A DNA stretch of 64,000 nucleotides from Staphylococcus microti (GCF_000934465.1 NZ_JXWY01000002.1:62001-126000); one strand, 5' to 3'. Positions 36,308-46,080 are shown, numbered from the stretch's first letter. Numbers and translations are program-made. The notes: a model not told the origin generated them from the sequence alone.

Positions 36308-36823
36308 TTAAAAAACAATCCATAATACGATATTCATCAGTACTAAAAACATATAAAGACAAGCCAAATAACTTAAATCATTCAGAGTCAGCCTACTTTG
36401 CTTTTTCCATAGAAATGTAGCCATACAGAGTACGCCTAGAACCATAGCCGGATTAAAAATAATGAGCCAGCCACCCATTAAATCATGCGTTAAGATAGAA
36501 AAACCTAACGTGATAAAAAATAGATTATTCACTACTGTCACATTTTTTATACGGAACCATCTATTCGATAAAATGCGTAAAAAGCTAGACACAAAGTAAT
36601 ATACAAAACACGCTGCAATGAACACTAACAAGATTAAGACACCAAAGTAAAAATATGCCCTTGTCCCATCATAATTCAATAGTTTTTGTATACGATTCAC
36701 TTCTTCTGTAGGCAGGGAGCGGGACAGAAAGCTCATTTTTACAAAAAGCTTTCGTCGTCCCGCCCCGGCAAGGGTGACTAGAAGTGGAAAAAGTTTTTTA
36801 AAACGCATTTTCACTTCAGACAC
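36308..36823 (-). CDS. Hypothetical membrane protein with a repeat-derived N-terminus
   Basis: As an open frame from GTG 36821-36823 it encodes 171 residues. Residues from about 36 onward look like a real Yip1-like protein (LPTEEVNRIQKLLNYDG, then five hydrophobic segments). The first 35 codons coincide with a hairpin repeat, and their product (LVTLAGAGRRKLFVKM) is basic and low in complexity. Either the gene was joined to the repeat at its 5' end, or translation starts later, for example at the ATG of MSFLSRSLPTEEV (36734-36736). No convincing ribosome site precedes any of these starts. It may be a truncated remnant. Function is unknown. Confidence 0.45.
   Translation of the reverse strand: MSEVKMRFKKLFPLLVTLAGAGRRKLFVKMSFLSRSLPTEEVNRIQKLLNYDGTRAYFYFGVLILLVFIAACFVYYFVSSFLRILSNRWFRIKNVTVVNNLFFITLGFSILTHDLMGGWLIIFNPAMVLGVLCMATFLWKKQSRLTLNDLSYLACLYMFLVLMNIVLWIVF
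36719..36763. repeat. GGGACAGAAAGCT hairpin repeat, copy B, inside an ORF
   Basis: GCGGGAC-AG-AAAGCT (36719-36733) pairs with AGCTTT-CGTC-GTCCCGC (36748-36763), leaving a small internal loop. The same GGACAGAAA core occurs in copy A. A GGGGCTGGGACAT motif at 36872-36884 (minus strand) may mark the other end of the same element, giving a unit of roughly 170-190 bases. The family seems dispersed in staphylococcal intergenic DNA; that last point is from memory. Confidence 0.5.
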
Positions 36824-36855
36824 CTACTGCCATTTACAAATATTTGCTTACTTAT

Positions 36856-36942
36856 TTAAAAAATTTTTCCTATGTCCCAGCCCCTAGACAGCGTTAGAAA
36901 TAAAATAAGGATCCCTGATACAATCTTATGATTTAAGCGCAA
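36856..36942 (-). CDS. Orphan 28-codon ORF, possible gene remnant
   Basis: On the minus strand AAGGAGAG lies eight bases before TTG 36940-36942, which opens MRLNHKIVSGILILFLTLS and ends at 36856. The start looks like a real protein N-terminus with a membrane segment; the second half runs into the repeat motif GGGGCTGGGACAT. It may be the detached 5' end of the gene continuing at 36308, interrupted by the repeat. It could instead be a chance frame. Confidence 0.3.
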   Translation of the reverse strand: MRLNHKIVSGILILFLTLSRGWDIGKIF

Positions 36943-36997
36943 TACAATCTCTCCTTTATAACCGCACTTTTTAATTGTTCTTACTCTTAATCATAAA

Positions 36998-37013
36998 ATA
37001 AAAGCGCTTTCAT
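36998..37013 (-). promoter_or_regulatory. cre-like site upstream of the 36.3-36.9 kb ORFs
   Basis: On the minus strand ATGAAAGCGCTTTTAT deviates from the cre consensus at one position. It stands about 55 bases before the orphan 28-codon ORF and just after the trp operon terminator. Confidence 0.45.
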
Positions 37014-37030
37014 TCCAAATTACTTTGTTA

Positions 37031-37071
37031 AATAAAAAGAGAAACGACCTTCTCAAATAGATCGTTTCCCT
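37031..37071 (-). terminator. Terminator of the trp operon
   Basis: On the minus strand AGGGAAACGATC pairs fully with GGTCGTTTCTCT (two G-T pairs), followed by TTTTTATTT. Confidence 0.85.
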
Positions 37072-37081
37072 ACATTTCACG

Positions 37082-37816
37082 CTATTTCACATCATCCAAC
37101 GCCTGACGAATGCCTACTAAATAGTTTTCCGTCTCATCTTGCGGTTCTGATTCAAAACGTCGCACAATTTCGCTGCCGATAATAATACCGTCTGCGAATG
37201 TGGCTAATTGTTGCACTTGTTCTGCTGTACGAATGCCAAAGCCTGTAAATACCGGTACATCACTACTTTGTCGAATCAATGCGAGTTTTTCACGGAGTTC
37301 CGGATGAAATTCGCCATTTTGTCCGGTAATTTGGTTCATCGTAACGGTGTAAATAAAGCCTTCTGCCTGACGGGCAATACGTTCAATTCGTGATGCATCT
37401 GCCGTCATCGCAATTAATGAAATGAGTTTGAGTTGGCGCTCAGGATAACGTGCTTTCATCGCTTCAATATATTCAGCTGGCATATCAGGAATAATCAAGC
37501 CATATACGCCTGCCGCTTCTGCCTCTCGCATAAAGTCCGCTTCGCCATACGCTTCAATCGTATGCATATACGTCATCAACAAATAGTTCACTTTCAAATC
37601 GTGTTGTTCCGCTTTCAATGTATCTAAAATACGTTTTGCAGTCATGCCTTGTTGAATCGCACGTTGCCCCGCTGCCATAATCACCGGGCCATCTGCTACT
37701 GGATCTGAAAATGGAATACCAATTTCTACAAAATCTGCACCTGTACGTTCGAGCGTTTTTAAGTTTTCAATAAAGTTTTGATTGCCCATAATGTATGCGA
37801 CAAATTGTTTACGCAT
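37082..37816 (-). CDS. trpA: Tryptophan synthase, alpha subunit
   Basis: A 244-residue TIM-barrel subunit that cleaves indole-3-glycerol phosphate to indole and glyceraldehyde 3-phosphate. The catalytic Glu and Asp lie in [18 protein letters not shown] (about residues 30-48). Phosphate-binding [10 protein letters not shown] lies near residue 200. The ATG at 37816 overlaps the trpB stop (ATGCGTAA) and has GGCGGTGAAG upstream; a start seven codons earlier lacks a ribosome site. It is last in the operon, before a terminator. The N-terminus is short relative to Escherichia coli TrpA but normal for staphylococci. Confidence 0.95.
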   Translation of the reverse strand: MRKQFVAYIMGNQNFIENLKTLERTGADFVEIGIPFSDPVADGPVIMAAGQRAIQQGMTAKRILDTLKAEQHDLKVNYLLMTYMHTIEAYGEADFMREAEAAGVYGLIIPDMPAEYIEAMKARYPERQLKLISLIAMTADASRIERIARQAEGFIYTVTMNQITGQNGEFHPELREKLALIRQSSDVPVFTGFGIRTAEQVQQLATFADGIIIGSEIVRRFESEPQDETENYLVGIRQALDDVK

Positions 37817-39026
37817 GTGCTTCACCGCCTTGTTCATTCATATACGTTCTAATCGTCTCCATATCTTTGTCGCCACGTCCAGACACTGTCACAACGATAA
37901 TGTCATCTTTTGCCATTTGTGGCGCAAGCTTTTCTACATAACTGATCGCATGTGCACTTTCAATCGCTGGAATAATGCCTTCCGCTCGAGAAAAACGAAT
38001 CAGCGCTTGCATCGCTTCGTCATCCGTTGCTGTGACGTAATCCACACGACCAATATCATGATAGTAACTATGTTCCGGTCCAACACCCGGATAATCCAGT
38101 CCTGCTGAAATCGAATGGGCTTGGGCAATTTGATTGTTTTCATCTTGAATAAGATACATTTTAGCGCCGTGCAACACACCGACATCGCCACAGTTTAATG
38201 CCAGTGCATGTCGATTCGTATCCGCACCTTCTCCAGCTGCTTCAACACCATATAACTTCACACTTTCATCTTCTATAAATGGATAGAACGTCCCAATCGC
38301 ATTAGAACCGCCACCGATACAAGCAACGACAGCGTCTGGTAAGCGCCCTTCACGTGCTTGCACGGCTGTTTTAATTTCATCGCCAATGACACGTTGGAAA
38401 TCGCGCACCATCGTTGGGAATGGATCCGGTCCGAGTGCTGAACCGAGCAAGTAGTGCGTGTCATCTACATGTGCGACCCAGTATTGTAACGCCTTGTTTA
38501 CCGCATCCGACAGTGTTCCTTGACCGTCCGTCACTGATACAACTTTCGCCCCTAACAGTTCCATACGAAAAACATTCAACTGTTGACGTTTAATATCTTC
38601 TTCGCCCATAAACACGACCAATTCCATATCAAACAACGCAGCCACTGTGGCACTCGCAACACCGTGCTGACCCGCACCCGTTTCTGCGACAAGCTTTTTC
38701 TTACCCATACGCTTTGCGAGTAATGCTTGTCCTAAGGCATTATTAATTTTATGTGCACCCGTATGGTTCAAATCTTCACGTTTTAAATAAATCTTCGCAC
38801 CACCTAGCTGTTCTGTTAACGATGCGGCATACGTTAATGGCGATTCACGTCCGACATATTCTTTTAAATAGCGATGATATTCCGCTTGAAACGCTTCATC
38901 TTGCTTCGCTTCATCATATGCTGCCTTTAATTCTAAAATGGCTGGCATCAGCGTTTCTGGAACGTAACGTCCGCCATAACGTCCGAAAAATCCTTGTTCA
39001 TCTGCATGTAATTGTATCTTTGTCAT
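37809..39026 (-). CDS. trpB: Tryptophan synthase, beta subunit
   Basis: A 405-residue pyridoxal-phosphate enzyme joining indole and serine to make tryptophan. The Schiff-base lysine is Lys93 in [15 protein letters not shown], and the phosphate-cup loop is [15 protein letters not shown] (about residue 232). TTAGGAGG lies before the ATG, within the 3' end of trpF. It overlaps trpF at its start and trpA at its end, so the three are translated together. Serine for this reaction competes with the serine dehydratase encoded at 6.9-8.5 kb. Confidence 0.97.
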   Translation of the reverse strand: MTKIQLHADEQGFFGRYGGRYVPETLMPAILELKAAYDEAKQDEAFQAEYHRYLKEYVGRESPLTYAASLTEQLGGAKIYLKREDLNHTGAHKINNALGQALLAKRMGKKKLVAETGAGQHGVASATVAALFDMELVVFMGEEDIKRQQLNVFRMELLGAKVVSVTDGQGTLSDAVNKALQYWVAHVDDTHYLLGSALGPDPFPTMVRDFQRVIGDEIKTAVQAREGRLPDAVVACIGGGSNAIGTFYPFIEDESVKLYGVEAAGEGADTNRHALALNCGDVGVLHGAKMYLIQDENNQIAQAHSISAGLDYPGVGPEHSYYHDIGRVDYVTATDDEAMQALIRFSRAEGIIPAIESAHAISYVEKLAPQMAKDDIIVVTVSGRGDKDMETIRTYMNEQGGEAHA

Positions 39027-39654
39027 GATAAATGCCTCCTAAAATATGTTGGATTGTTGTCATTTTGTTTGGGGACTTCTGCCCTTTCGTTTCATCTTCA
39101 ATACCACTCGCAATATCTACGCCTGCAATATTTGGGCGTTGCGACAAAAGTATCGGTAGCATCTCTGCGTTCAAACCACCGGCAATCAGTACTTTTTCTA
39201 ACGGGATGCTTTCGAGCAAACGCCAATCAAACGTCGCCCCTACACCGCCATATGCATGCGATGGGGTATCAATTAATAATCGATCCACATACGGTGCATA
39301 CTTTGCGACTTGTTGGGCAATGGTGTCATCGCCTTTGAGCGCTTTAAAAATTTGAATATGTGGCAATAGCTCACGCAACTTTTGAATATATGTCGTCGAC
39401 TCATCGCCATGAAGTTGCAGTGTATTGATTCGTGTCTGTTTAACAAGTTGCTGAATCATACATAATGGCATGTTCACTGTCACTGCTACACGGTCAATAT
39501 GATCTGGGACATCAGCAGACAATCGTTTGACCGTTGCCACATCCACAGAACGTGCACTCGGCGGGTACATGACGAAACCAATCGCGTCTACATCACACGT
39601 ACACGCATATCGCACATCTTGTACCCGTGTAAACCCGCAATACTTCACGTACAT
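38998..39654 (-). CDS. trpF: Phosphoribosylanthranilate isomerase
   Basis: A 218-residue TIM-barrel enzyme that isomerises phosphoribosylanthranilate to the carboxyphenylamino-deoxyribulose phosphate. Typical motifs are VKYCGFTR at the N-terminus with the catalytic Cys, [10 protein letters not shown] near residue 26, LQLHGDES near residue 78 and AGGLNAEML near residue 155. The ATG follows directly after the trpC stop, with GAGGAACG upstream in trpC. Its 3' end overlaps trpB by 29 bases. Confidence 0.94.
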   Translation of the reverse strand: MYVKYCGFTRVQDVRYACTCDVDAIGFVMYPPSARSVDVATVKRLSADVPDHIDRVAVTVNMPLCMIQQLVKQTRINTLQLHGDESTTYIQKLRELLPHIQIFKALKGDDTIAQQVAKYAPYVDRLLIDTPSHAYGGVGATFDWRLLESIPLEKVLIAGGLNAEMLPILLSQRPNIAGVDIASGIEDETKGQKSPNKMTTIQHILGGIYHDKDTITCR

Positions 39655-40437
39655 TTAGCGTTCCTCCTTAGCCACTCGCAATTGTGTTAACGTCTCTGTG
39701 ACATTGTCTGCTTTCATTAACGTCTCGCCAACGAGTACGCCATCAATACCTACTGGTGCTAACTTTTCTACATCTTCGGCTGTTCGAATCCCACTTTCTG
39801 AAATATAATGCACCCCTGCTGTATGCCTTTTTAAAATATTAAGCGTGTGTTGAACGTCGGTTTTAAACGTCCGTAAATCTCGATTGTTCACGCCGATAAA
39901 AGTCGGTTGTATACGCAACGCACGGGCTAGCTCTACTTCATCATGTACTTCAACCAATACTTCTAAGCCTTTTTGTCGTGCGTAATCATACAAGTCTTTC
40001 AACTGAGCATCTGATAATATATTCACGATTAATAAAATAATAGATGCCCCTGCATGATACGCAACATCAATTTGTTTTTTACTAATCATAAAATCTTTAC
40101 ATAAAACAGGTAACGTTGTTTGTTGTGTTAATGAAACTAAACGCTCAAAACTACCACCAAAATATTTTTCATCTGTCAAAATAGAAATCGCTGATGCACC
40201 TGCTTCAGTATATGATGCTACTTGCGTTTCCAAGTCACGCACCGGAATATCTGACACCGATGGACTTTTCGATTTCACTTCCGCAATTACCGCAACGTGC
40301 GTATCTTTCTCGATTAATGCTTGTAAAGTCGGTTTGTGCTCGACAGACACTTTAGGCAATTGATTCAGTAAGTCATCATAATATCCTGACGCTAACAACG
40401 TTTGTTTATACGCGACTATCTCATCTAATATCGTCAT
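39655..40437 (-). CDS. trpC: Indole-3-glycerol phosphate synthase
   Basis: A 260-residue TIM-barrel enzyme closing the indole ring. The catalytic segment [15 protein letters not shown] (Glu and Lys, about residue 50) and [13 protein letters not shown] (Lys, about residue 110) are intact, as are [11 protein letters not shown]-type and [11 protein letters not shown] phosphate-site motifs. The ATG overlaps the trpD stop by four bases. It is a separate gene from trpF, unlike the enterobacterial fusion. Confidence 0.95.
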   Translation of the reverse strand: MTILDEIVAYKQTLLASGYYDDLLNQLPKVSVEHKPTLQALIEKDTHVAVIAEVKSKSPSVSDIPVRDLETQVASYTEAGASAISILTDEKYFGGSFERLVSLTQQTTLPVLCKDFMISKKQIDVAYHAGASIILLIVNILSDAQLKDLYDYARQKGLEVLVEVHDEVELARALRIQPTFIGVNNRDLRTFKTDVQHTLNILKRHTAGVHYISESGIRTAEDVEKLAPVGIDGVLVGETLMKADNVTETLTQLRVAKEER

Positions 40438-41438
40438 ACCTCCACACTCCTACTCGTCAAATATTGTTCGTAAGCACGCCCTTCATCAATCGTTTGTCGT
40501 GCCAGCGCAACACCCGCTTCAATTGTATCCGCACGTTCTGACGCATACAGTGCCAATCCTGCATTTAACAACACGACATCTCGGCGACACGACACATCAT
40601 CCCCTTTTAAAATGCCGAGCGTAATCACTTTATTTTGTTCCGGTGTACCACCAACCAACGCCGTATCTTTGGCAAAACGTAAGCCCACATCTTGTGCATT
40701 CAATGTATACGTACGAATACCTGTCGCTTGATTCACTTCAACAATCGTATTGTCGCCAGATAACGTCGCTTCATCCATACCGTTTGCTCCATGCACAACG
40801 AGTGCACGTTGACGTCCAAGTTTGTGTAACGCATGTGCAATATCCGTCATTTTTGTTTTGTCATACACGCCCATCACTTGATAGTCCAATGCAAATGGAT
40901 TAATTAAAGGTCCTAGCAAGTTGAATACCGTTGGAACAGGTAATTGCTGACGGACAGGTTGTAGATGACGCATAATCGGGTATGTATCCGTCGCATTAAG
41001 AAACGCTAAATTTTTTGCCGACACTTGTTGTGCAACGTCTACTACTTGTGTCGTCGGAACCTCTAATGCTTGTAAAATATCGACACTCCCTGACTGTGAT
41101 GTCACACTTTTATTACCGTGTTTCACGACTTTCGCACCTGCAGCAGCAACCACAAATGCAACTGTTGTTGAAATGTTAAAGCTATTCGAACCATCGCCAC
41201 CCGTACCACAAACACACAGACTACCGGGTAACTGCGGTTGTTTAGGATACATCGTTTGGATCAACGCTTGGCTCAAGTCATAAAGTTCATCTGCCGTCGT
41301 CCCTTTCATTGTGAATGCTATAAGTAGCGTCAGCTTTTCTGATAAATCGACGGTTTCTGATAATAAAGTCTCTGTAAATTGTTGTATTTGTGCTGTATTT
41401 AAATTGCGATAATGCATCAAATCATTGAGTAACGTCAT
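40434..41438 (-). CDS. trpD: Anthranilate phosphoribosyltransferase
   Basis: A 334-residue enzyme adding phosphoribose from PRPP to anthranilate. The PRPP-binding motif [19 protein letters not shown] (about residues 79-97) and [18 protein letters not shown] (about residue 107) are diagnostic. AGGGGTAAC lies before the ATG inside the 3' end of trpG, overlapping by 17 bases. The glutaminase is a separate gene here rather than fused as in Escherichia coli. Confidence 0.95.
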   Translation of the reverse strand: MTLLNDLMHYRNLNTAQIQQFTETLLSETVDLSEKLTLLIAFTMKGTTADELYDLSQALIQTMYPKQPQLPGSLCVCGTGGDGSNSFNISTTVAFVVAAAGAKVVKHGNKSVTSQSGSVDILQALEVPTTQVVDVAQQVSAKNLAFLNATDTYPIMRHLQPVRQQLPVPTVFNLLGPLINPFALDYQVMGVYDKTKMTDIAHALHKLGRQRALVVHGANGMDEATLSGDNTIVEVNQATGIRTYTLNAQDVGLRFAKDTALVGGTPEQNKVITLGILKGDDVSCRRDVVLLNAGLALYASERADTIEAGVALARQTIDEGRAYEQYLTSRSVEV

Positions 41439-42000
41439 CTGTTACCCCTCCAATCTCATTTATAAAGTTTGTGACAATCTGTGCGACGTCCGGACTCGCA
41501 AATGACTCAGGATGGTACTGTATGCCGTAATGCGGTTTTTCACGATGTTCAAACGATTGAATACAATCACTTGTACTTCCTGTCACAATCAAGTCTGCTG
41601 GTAACGTCTCACGCACGCATACGAGTGAATGATACCGCATAATATCAGAATGTTCTGATATATCTTTATACGATGTCGATGGTGCTTCAAACTTAAGCTG
41701 ATCAATTTTGCCATGTACAATGCGTTCCCCCACATCAACGACGCCACCATAGTAGTGATATAATGCTTGTGCCCCAAGACATATCCCTAAAATCGGTAAG
41801 TCTTGATAGTAATCAATAATACGTCGCAACCAATCATTATCGTTCGGATGTCCGGGCCCCGGCGACAACACGACTGCAGACGGTTCATAGTCCAAAACAT
41901 GTGGGTCATCGGGATAAATGACTTCTACCGTATCGTGTGCACGCAACAGATCGACAAGATTATATGTAAAGGAATCATAGTTATCAATGACAAGTATCAT
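41422..42000 (-). CDS. trpG: Anthranilate synthase, glutamine amidotransferase subunit
   Basis: A 192-residue class I amidotransferase supplying ammonia to TrpE. DNYDSFTYNLVDLL at the N-terminus, the nucleophile in LGICLGAQAL (Cys79), and the His-Glu pair in IQYHPESFASP (about residue 170) are all present. Its ATG overlaps the trpE stop by four bases. Since no separate pabA-like gene is in the window, it might also serve folate synthesis; that is speculative. Confidence 0.94.
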   Translation of the reverse strand: MILVIDNYDSFTYNLVDLLRAHDTVEVIYPDDPHVLDYEPSAVVLSPGPGHPNDNDWLRRIIDYYQDLPILGICLGAQALYHYYGGVVDVGERIVHGKIDQLKFEAPSTSYKDISEHSDIMRYHSLVCVRETLPADLIVTGSTSDCIQSFEHREKPHYGIQYHPESFASPDVAQIVTNFINEIGGVTDDVTQ

Positions 42001-43400
42001 AGTTCCACCTCCAACAAACTTTTTGCTTTTAATCGTGTCTCTTCTAACTCTTTTTCAGGTACGGAATCATATACAACGCCACAACCTGCTTCTACATGAA
42101 CGTGCGTCTCATCAATCACCATTGTACGAATCGCGAGCGCTAAATCTAAGTCATGGTTGCAGTTAATGTAGCCGACACCGCCACTGTATACGCCTCGTCG
42201 AATCGGTTGTTGTTCGTAAATACGCTGAATCGCTCGAAGCTTCGGTGCGCCTGATACAGTGCCTGTCGGTAACAAGCTCGCAATAACATCAATCGGTGAG
42301 TAATCTTCTGGCAAACGTCCTGTCACTTCGCTCACAATGTGCATAACATGTTCATAACGTTCAATCGTCATCAATTTTGGAATTTTGAGTGATCCCGGTT
42401 CAGCAATTCTTAAAATATCATTGCGTCCTAAATCAACAAGCATGCGATGTTCACTCAATTCTTTTTCATCACTTAACAGTGTTTCAGCCAGCTGGACATC
42501 TTCTCGTTCATCTTGTCCTCGACGAATCGTGCCGGCAATCGGATTGGTCATAACTTCTAAACCTTTCACTTTCACAAAACTTTCTGGTGAACTGCCCACT
42601 AAAACATCTTCGCCCATATTGACGTAAAACAAGTACGGGCTTGGATTGTTACGTTTCAGTCGTTGAAACAAGCGGAATGTATAAGCATCTCGTGACTTAC
42701 CAAAATGATGTTCATAGCGATAAATACGTGATGGCACCGCTTGGAACATATCGCCTTGGCAAATATAATTTTTGAAGTCTGACACGTATTGTTTGAACGT
42801 TTCATCATCTACAGACGTCGTAATCTGTTTCGCAGGTAACTGCTCTGTCAATGGCGTTTCAAACAACTCAACGTATTGAAACTCATCAATCATTTGCATG
42901 ACACGTTGTTGTAATACTTCCTTTGATACACCTGAAAATAAATTTGTCGCAACGACATAGACACATTCTTTAAAATGATCAAACACGTACACTTGCTCTA
43001 CCATGTAAAGATGCACATCTTCACCTGATCCTTTAATCGGATATTGTTGTAAAATCGGATACGCGTGTCTTACAAAATCAAAACTAAACGCCCCCATAAA
43101 ACCTGATACAAACGGTAATCCTTCAAGCTGTTCATCATCAATGGACACCTTTGTGTCGGCAACACGCGCTTTCAATGCTTCGAGAGGTTGCGTCTCAATC
43201 ACTTCCGTCTGTTGTGGCGTCTTTACTGTTAATGCGCTGTCAGTCAAAATTATTTCGCCGTACACATCAAATGCTAAAATCGAATAACGTCCTTTCGTTT
43301 GTTTCGTTGTCGCACTTTCAAATAAAATTTTATGCTGCTTATGACGCGCTAACGTCTCCGGATTCACCGGCGCATCTATCACACGATAATAGACTTCCAT
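41997..43400 (-). CDS. trpE: Anthranilate synthase, component I
   Basis: A 467-residue chorismate-using enzyme forming anthranilate. The C-terminal catalytic half has GSSPESFVKVKG, NPIAGTIRRG, SEHRMLVDLGRND and LLPTGTVSGAPKLRA motifs. An N-terminal LFESATTKQTKGRYSILAF segment corresponds to the tryptophan feedback-binding region. MEVYYRV is chosen as start because AAGGGATG lies before it. It is the first gene of the operon, directly after the second T-box terminator. Expression should rise when uncharged tRNA-Trp accumulates. Confidence 0.95.
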   Translation of the reverse strand: MEVYYRVIDAPVNPETLARHKQHKILFESATTKQTKGRYSILAFDVYGEIILTDSALTVKTPQQTEVIETQPLEALKARVADTKVSIDDEQLEGLPFVSGFMGAFSFDFVRHAYPILQQYPIKGSGEDVHLYMVEQVYVFDHFKECVYVVATNLFSGVSKEVLQQRVMQMIDEFQYVELFETPLTEQLPAKQITTSVDDETFKQYVSDFKNYICQGDMFQAVPSRIYRYEHHFGKSRDAYTFRLFQRLKRNNPSPYLFYVNMGEDVLVGSSPESFVKVKGLEVMTNPIAGTIRRGQDEREDVQLAETLLSDEKELSEHRMLVDLGRNDILRIAEPGSLKIPKLMTIERYEHVMHIVSEVTGRLPEDYSPIDVIASLLPTGTVSGAPKLRAIQRIYEQQPIRRGVYSGGVGYINCNHDLDLALAIRTMVIDETHVHVEAGCGVVYDSVPEKELEETRLKAKSLLEVEL

Positions 43401-43423
43401 CTTTATCATCCCTTCCTCAGTAC

Positions 43424-43640
43424 AAAATAAAAACCGCATGTCACACCCTATAAAAGGACGTTCACACGCGGTACCACCTCATTTGATAGCTATTTAGCTA
43501 CCCACTCAAATACTTATACAATTGGCTGCTTCCAGACAAACCCATTTCATCATCAGCTGGTGTGAACTCACATCGACCGTTCACTTTCTGACACTACCGT
43601 CACTGACGACTACTCCCTTTATCCTCACAGTTATTTACGA
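43424..43640 (-). promoter_or_regulatory. Tryptophan T-box riboswitch 2 (proximal)
   Basis: The T-box sequence AGGTGGTACCGCG (43467-43479, minus strand) can pair in an antiterminator, or its 3' side can join ACCGCGTGT / ACATGCGGT in a terminator with a T-rich tail at 43424-43432. The specifier context GAAATGGG places UGG (Trp) at 43542-43544. It lies between T-box 1 and trpE. Confidence 0.85.
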
Positions 43641-43866
43641 CATAAACAAAAAACACCACAAGAAACGCATTGTTAAGGACGCGTTACCGTGGTGCCACCT
43701 TAATTAACATGACGAGCATGTTCACTTTGACATCGTTCATTTTGTTGTACTCAACGACTGCCCAATTCATCTTTGCGGTGTACTAACTTGCATCAACCGT
43801 TAGTTTTCTATATGCTACACGTCGCAAACACTACTTATCAATCGCATTAATTTTTTGATAATTCTC
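43641..43866 (-). promoter_or_regulatory. Tryptophan T-box riboswitch 1 (distal)
   Basis: The T-box sequence AGGTGGCACC (43691-43700, minus strand) is followed by a terminator whose arms CACCAC...AACGC / GCGTT...GTGGTG end in six T near 43648-43653. The specifier context GAATTGGG places UGG at 43762-43764. It is therefore a second full tRNA-Trp sensor in series with T-box 2. Confidence 0.85.
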
Positions 43867-43895
43867 ACTATACAGACCTTTGATAAACGTGTCAA
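43867..43895 (-). promoter_or_regulatory. trp operon promoter
   Basis: On the minus strand TTGACA (43890-43895) and TATAGT (43867-43872) are separated by 17 bases, a near-consensus housekeeping promoter. Transcription would start near 43860, just ahead of T-box 1. Confidence 0.85.
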
Positions 43896-43938
43896 CACTT
43901 TTTACAAAATAACCTTATTTTATTGTTTCTTTCGTATA

Positions 43939-43967
43939 TTGCACAACCATTTAGAGACGCTTATACT
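43939..43967 (+). promoter_or_regulatory. Promoter of the YeiH-type gene
   Basis: TTGCAC (43939-43944) and TATACT (43962-43967) are spaced by 17 bases, 31 bases before the ATG. Confidence 0.7.
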
Positions 43968-43997
43968 TGAGCTAACACATTAAAAAGGGGTGTATCT

Positions 43998-44978
43998 ATG
44001 TCACATCTTAAAGGACTCCTATTAACCATTAGTATTGCTCTGATTGCAACAGGTGCGGGGCATTTCTTTCCTATCGTCGGAAGTGCTGTGTTTGCCATTG
44101 TGATTGGCATGCTTATCAATAACCTTATGACTGTGCCAGCTTCATATAGACCAGGCATTCAATATAGTAGTAAAAAAATCTTGCATTACAGTATTATCGC
44201 ACTCGGTTTCACGTTAAGCTTCCATGCGATTGGTACTGTCGGCTTAAAATCATTACCTATTCTCATCATCACGTTACTATTTTGTATCATTATGAGTCTA
44301 TTACTCATTAAATTATTAAAAATAGAGACATCACTTGGCATTTTAATCGGCGTTGGTACCTCTATTTGCGGTGGTTCTGCCATTGCAGCCACAAGTCCAG
44401 TTATTAAAGCAAAAGAAGACGTGATTGCCTTGAGTTTATCCACTGTATTTCTTTTTAACCTTGTCGGCGTCATTGTTTTCCCACCACTCGGTCATTTATT
44501 TCATATGAGTGAAGAAACTTTTGGCTTTTTCGCTGGAACAGCGATCAACGATACATCCAGTGTGGTTGCAGCCAGTGCTGTATACGGGCAACAAGCGTTA
44601 GAAGTTGCAACGATTGTCAAACTGACACGCACACTGTTTATCATTCCTATTACACTAGGCCTTGCTTTATGGATGGCAAAACAACAAACAACATCCGAAC
44701 AATCACGCAAGCCATGGTATCAAGCGATTCCAAAATTTATTTTATGGTTTTTAGTCGCTGCAGCGATCAGTTCTATTTTCAACTTCTCTGATACAATAAT
44801 TGCTGTGTTTCGCCAGCTCGCACACTTCTTAATTACGATTGCATTGGCAGGTGTCGGCTTAACTGTCAAATTCCGTCACTTTAAACAAGCTGGCTTTAAA
44901 CCTATTTTATTCGGACTTACACTTTGGATTGGTTTAACGATTGTCAGCTTAATCGTCTTAACATATATGCTTCCATAG
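43998..44978 (+). CDS. YeiH/UPF0324 family putative sulfate exporter
   Basis: A 326-residue membrane protein with about nine or ten hydrophobic segments. The motif IGVGTSICGGSAIAATSPVIKA near residue 117 and FAGTAINDTSSVVAA near residue 177 are hallmarks of the YeiH family. The annotation as exporter is by family convention; transported anion is not established from sequence. AAAGGGGTG lies before the ATG. It is divergent from the trp operon and monocistronic, with a small CCCCTCA / TGAGGGG hairpin downstream. Confidence 0.85.
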   Translation: MSHLKGLLLTISIALIATGAGHFFPIVGSAVFAIVIGMLINNLMTVPASYRPGIQYSSKKILHYSIIALGFTLSFHAIGTVGLKSLPILIITLLFCIIMSLLLIKLLKIETSLGILIGVGTSICGGSAIAATSPVIKAKEDVIALSLSTVFLFNLVGVIVFPPLGHLFHMSEETFGFFAGTAINDTSSVVAASAVYGQQALEVATIVKLTRTLFIIPITLGLALWMAKQQTTSEQSRKPWYQAIPKFILWFLVAAAISSIFNFSDTIIAVFRQLAHFLITIALAGVGLTVKFRHFKQAGFKPILFGLTLWIGLTIVSLIVLTYMLP

Positions 44979-44988
44979 AACGAAATTA

Positions 44989-45023
44989 ACCCCTCACGGC
45001 ATTATGTCATGAGGGGCATTTTT
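44989..45023 (+). terminator. Terminator of the YeiH-type gene
   Basis: CCCCTCA / TGAGGGG arms followed by CATTTTTAT. Confidence 0.65.
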
Positions 45024-45036
45024 ATAAGCATATAGA

Positions 45037-46080
45037 TTAACCTTGTAATTTCACAAGAATTTTCGCTTGAGATTTGTCATTCACAAGTTGTTCAAAACCT
45101 GCTTCGACAATGTCTTCTAATTCAATTTCATCTGTAATAACACCTTTAACATCTAAATTACCTTCATTAATCAAGTCGATTGTTTGTTGGAATGTTGTCG
45201 GTGTGTATGCAATTGTTGATGTTAACTTAACGCCTGTATTTGTTAATTGCATTGGGTGCCATTCAACAGGATGACCGAAGATAGATACGATTACAACTGT
45301 ACCACGTGGTCTTGTGACATCAATTGATGCTTCAAGTGTTGATGCGACACCTGCTACTTCAAATGTTACATCTACACCGCCGTTTGTATGTTGCGCAATT
45401 ACTTCTTTCGGATCTTCCTTACCAGAATTCACTGCGAATGTTGCACCAAGTTCTTTCGCTTTTGCTAATCTTTCTTCAGGTAAGTCGAATACAAAGATTT
45501 TACTTGCACCCGCTGCTTTTGCGGCAATCACTGTTAATAAGCCGATTGGACCTGCACCAAATACCGCAACTGTGTCACCAAAGAGTACTTCTCCTTCTTT
45601 GATTGATTGTACTGCAACCGCTGTTGGTTCGACTAACGCACCTTCTTTATCTGATACATTGTCTGGTAGTTTGTAAACATTGCCCTCAGGTGCATTCGCA
45701 AACTCCGCAAAGCCACCATCTGCGCCTAAACCGATAAATGAATAGCCATCATATAAATCAATATTTTCTTCTTTAATACCGTGTGATACGGTTGGGTTTA
45801 CAACGACACGGTCGCCTTTTTTGAATTTCGTTACATCTGCACCAACTTCTTCAACGACACCCGCAAATTCGTGTCCTAGTGTTACAGGTGCTGTTTGCCC
45901 TAGAAATGGATCTGGTTGATCTGTCGAAATAAAGATAGGTCCTTCTAAGTATTCATGTAAGTCTGTCCCACAAATACCTGCCCAAGTTACTTTTACCTTT
46001 ACTTCATTGTCCTTTAATGTCTTAGGTGCTCTTTCCTCAACGCGTACATCTTTTTGACCATACCATACTGCTGCTTTCAT
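45037..46080 (-). CDS. Zinc-dependent alcohol dehydrogenase, butanediol dehydrogenase-like
   Basis: A 347-residue medium-chain dehydrogenase. Catalytic zinc ligands Cys37 (GICGTDLHEY) and His70-Glu71 (GHEFAG) are present, and the NAD-binding motif GAGPIGLL lies near residue 175. Overall pattern (FISTDQPDPFLGQTAPVTLGHE) is that of (R,R)-2,3-butanediol dehydrogenases that interconvert acetoin and butanediol. The four-cysteine structural-zinc loop usually found near residues 95-115 is missing; that region reads VNPTVSHGIKEENIDLYDG. AAAGGAGG lies before the ATG. A perfect TTTTCACAAT / ATTGTGAAAA repeat upstream suggests redox control. Confidence 0.85.
   Translation of the reverse strand: MKAAVWYGQKDVRVEERAPKTLKDNEVKVKVTWAGICGTDLHEYLEGPIFISTDQPDPFLGQTAPVTLGHEFAGVVEEVGADVTKFKKGDRVVVNPTVSHGIKEENIDLYDGYSFIGLGADGGFAEFANAPEGNVYKLPDNVSDKEGALVEPTAVAVQSIKEGEVLFGDTVAVFGAGPIGLLTVIAAKAAGASKIFVFDLPEERLAKAKELGATFAVNSGKEDPKEVIAQHTNGGVDVTFEVAGVASTLEASIDVTRPRGTVVIVSIFGHPVEWHPMQLTNTGVKLTSTIAYTPTTFQQTIDLINEGNLDVKGVITDEIELEDIVEAGFEQLVNDKSQAKILVKLQG

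Noticed and set aside
43522-43707. 61-codon plus-strand frame in the trp leader
   Set aside because: It lies within the T-box riboswitches, whose structure explains the sequence.
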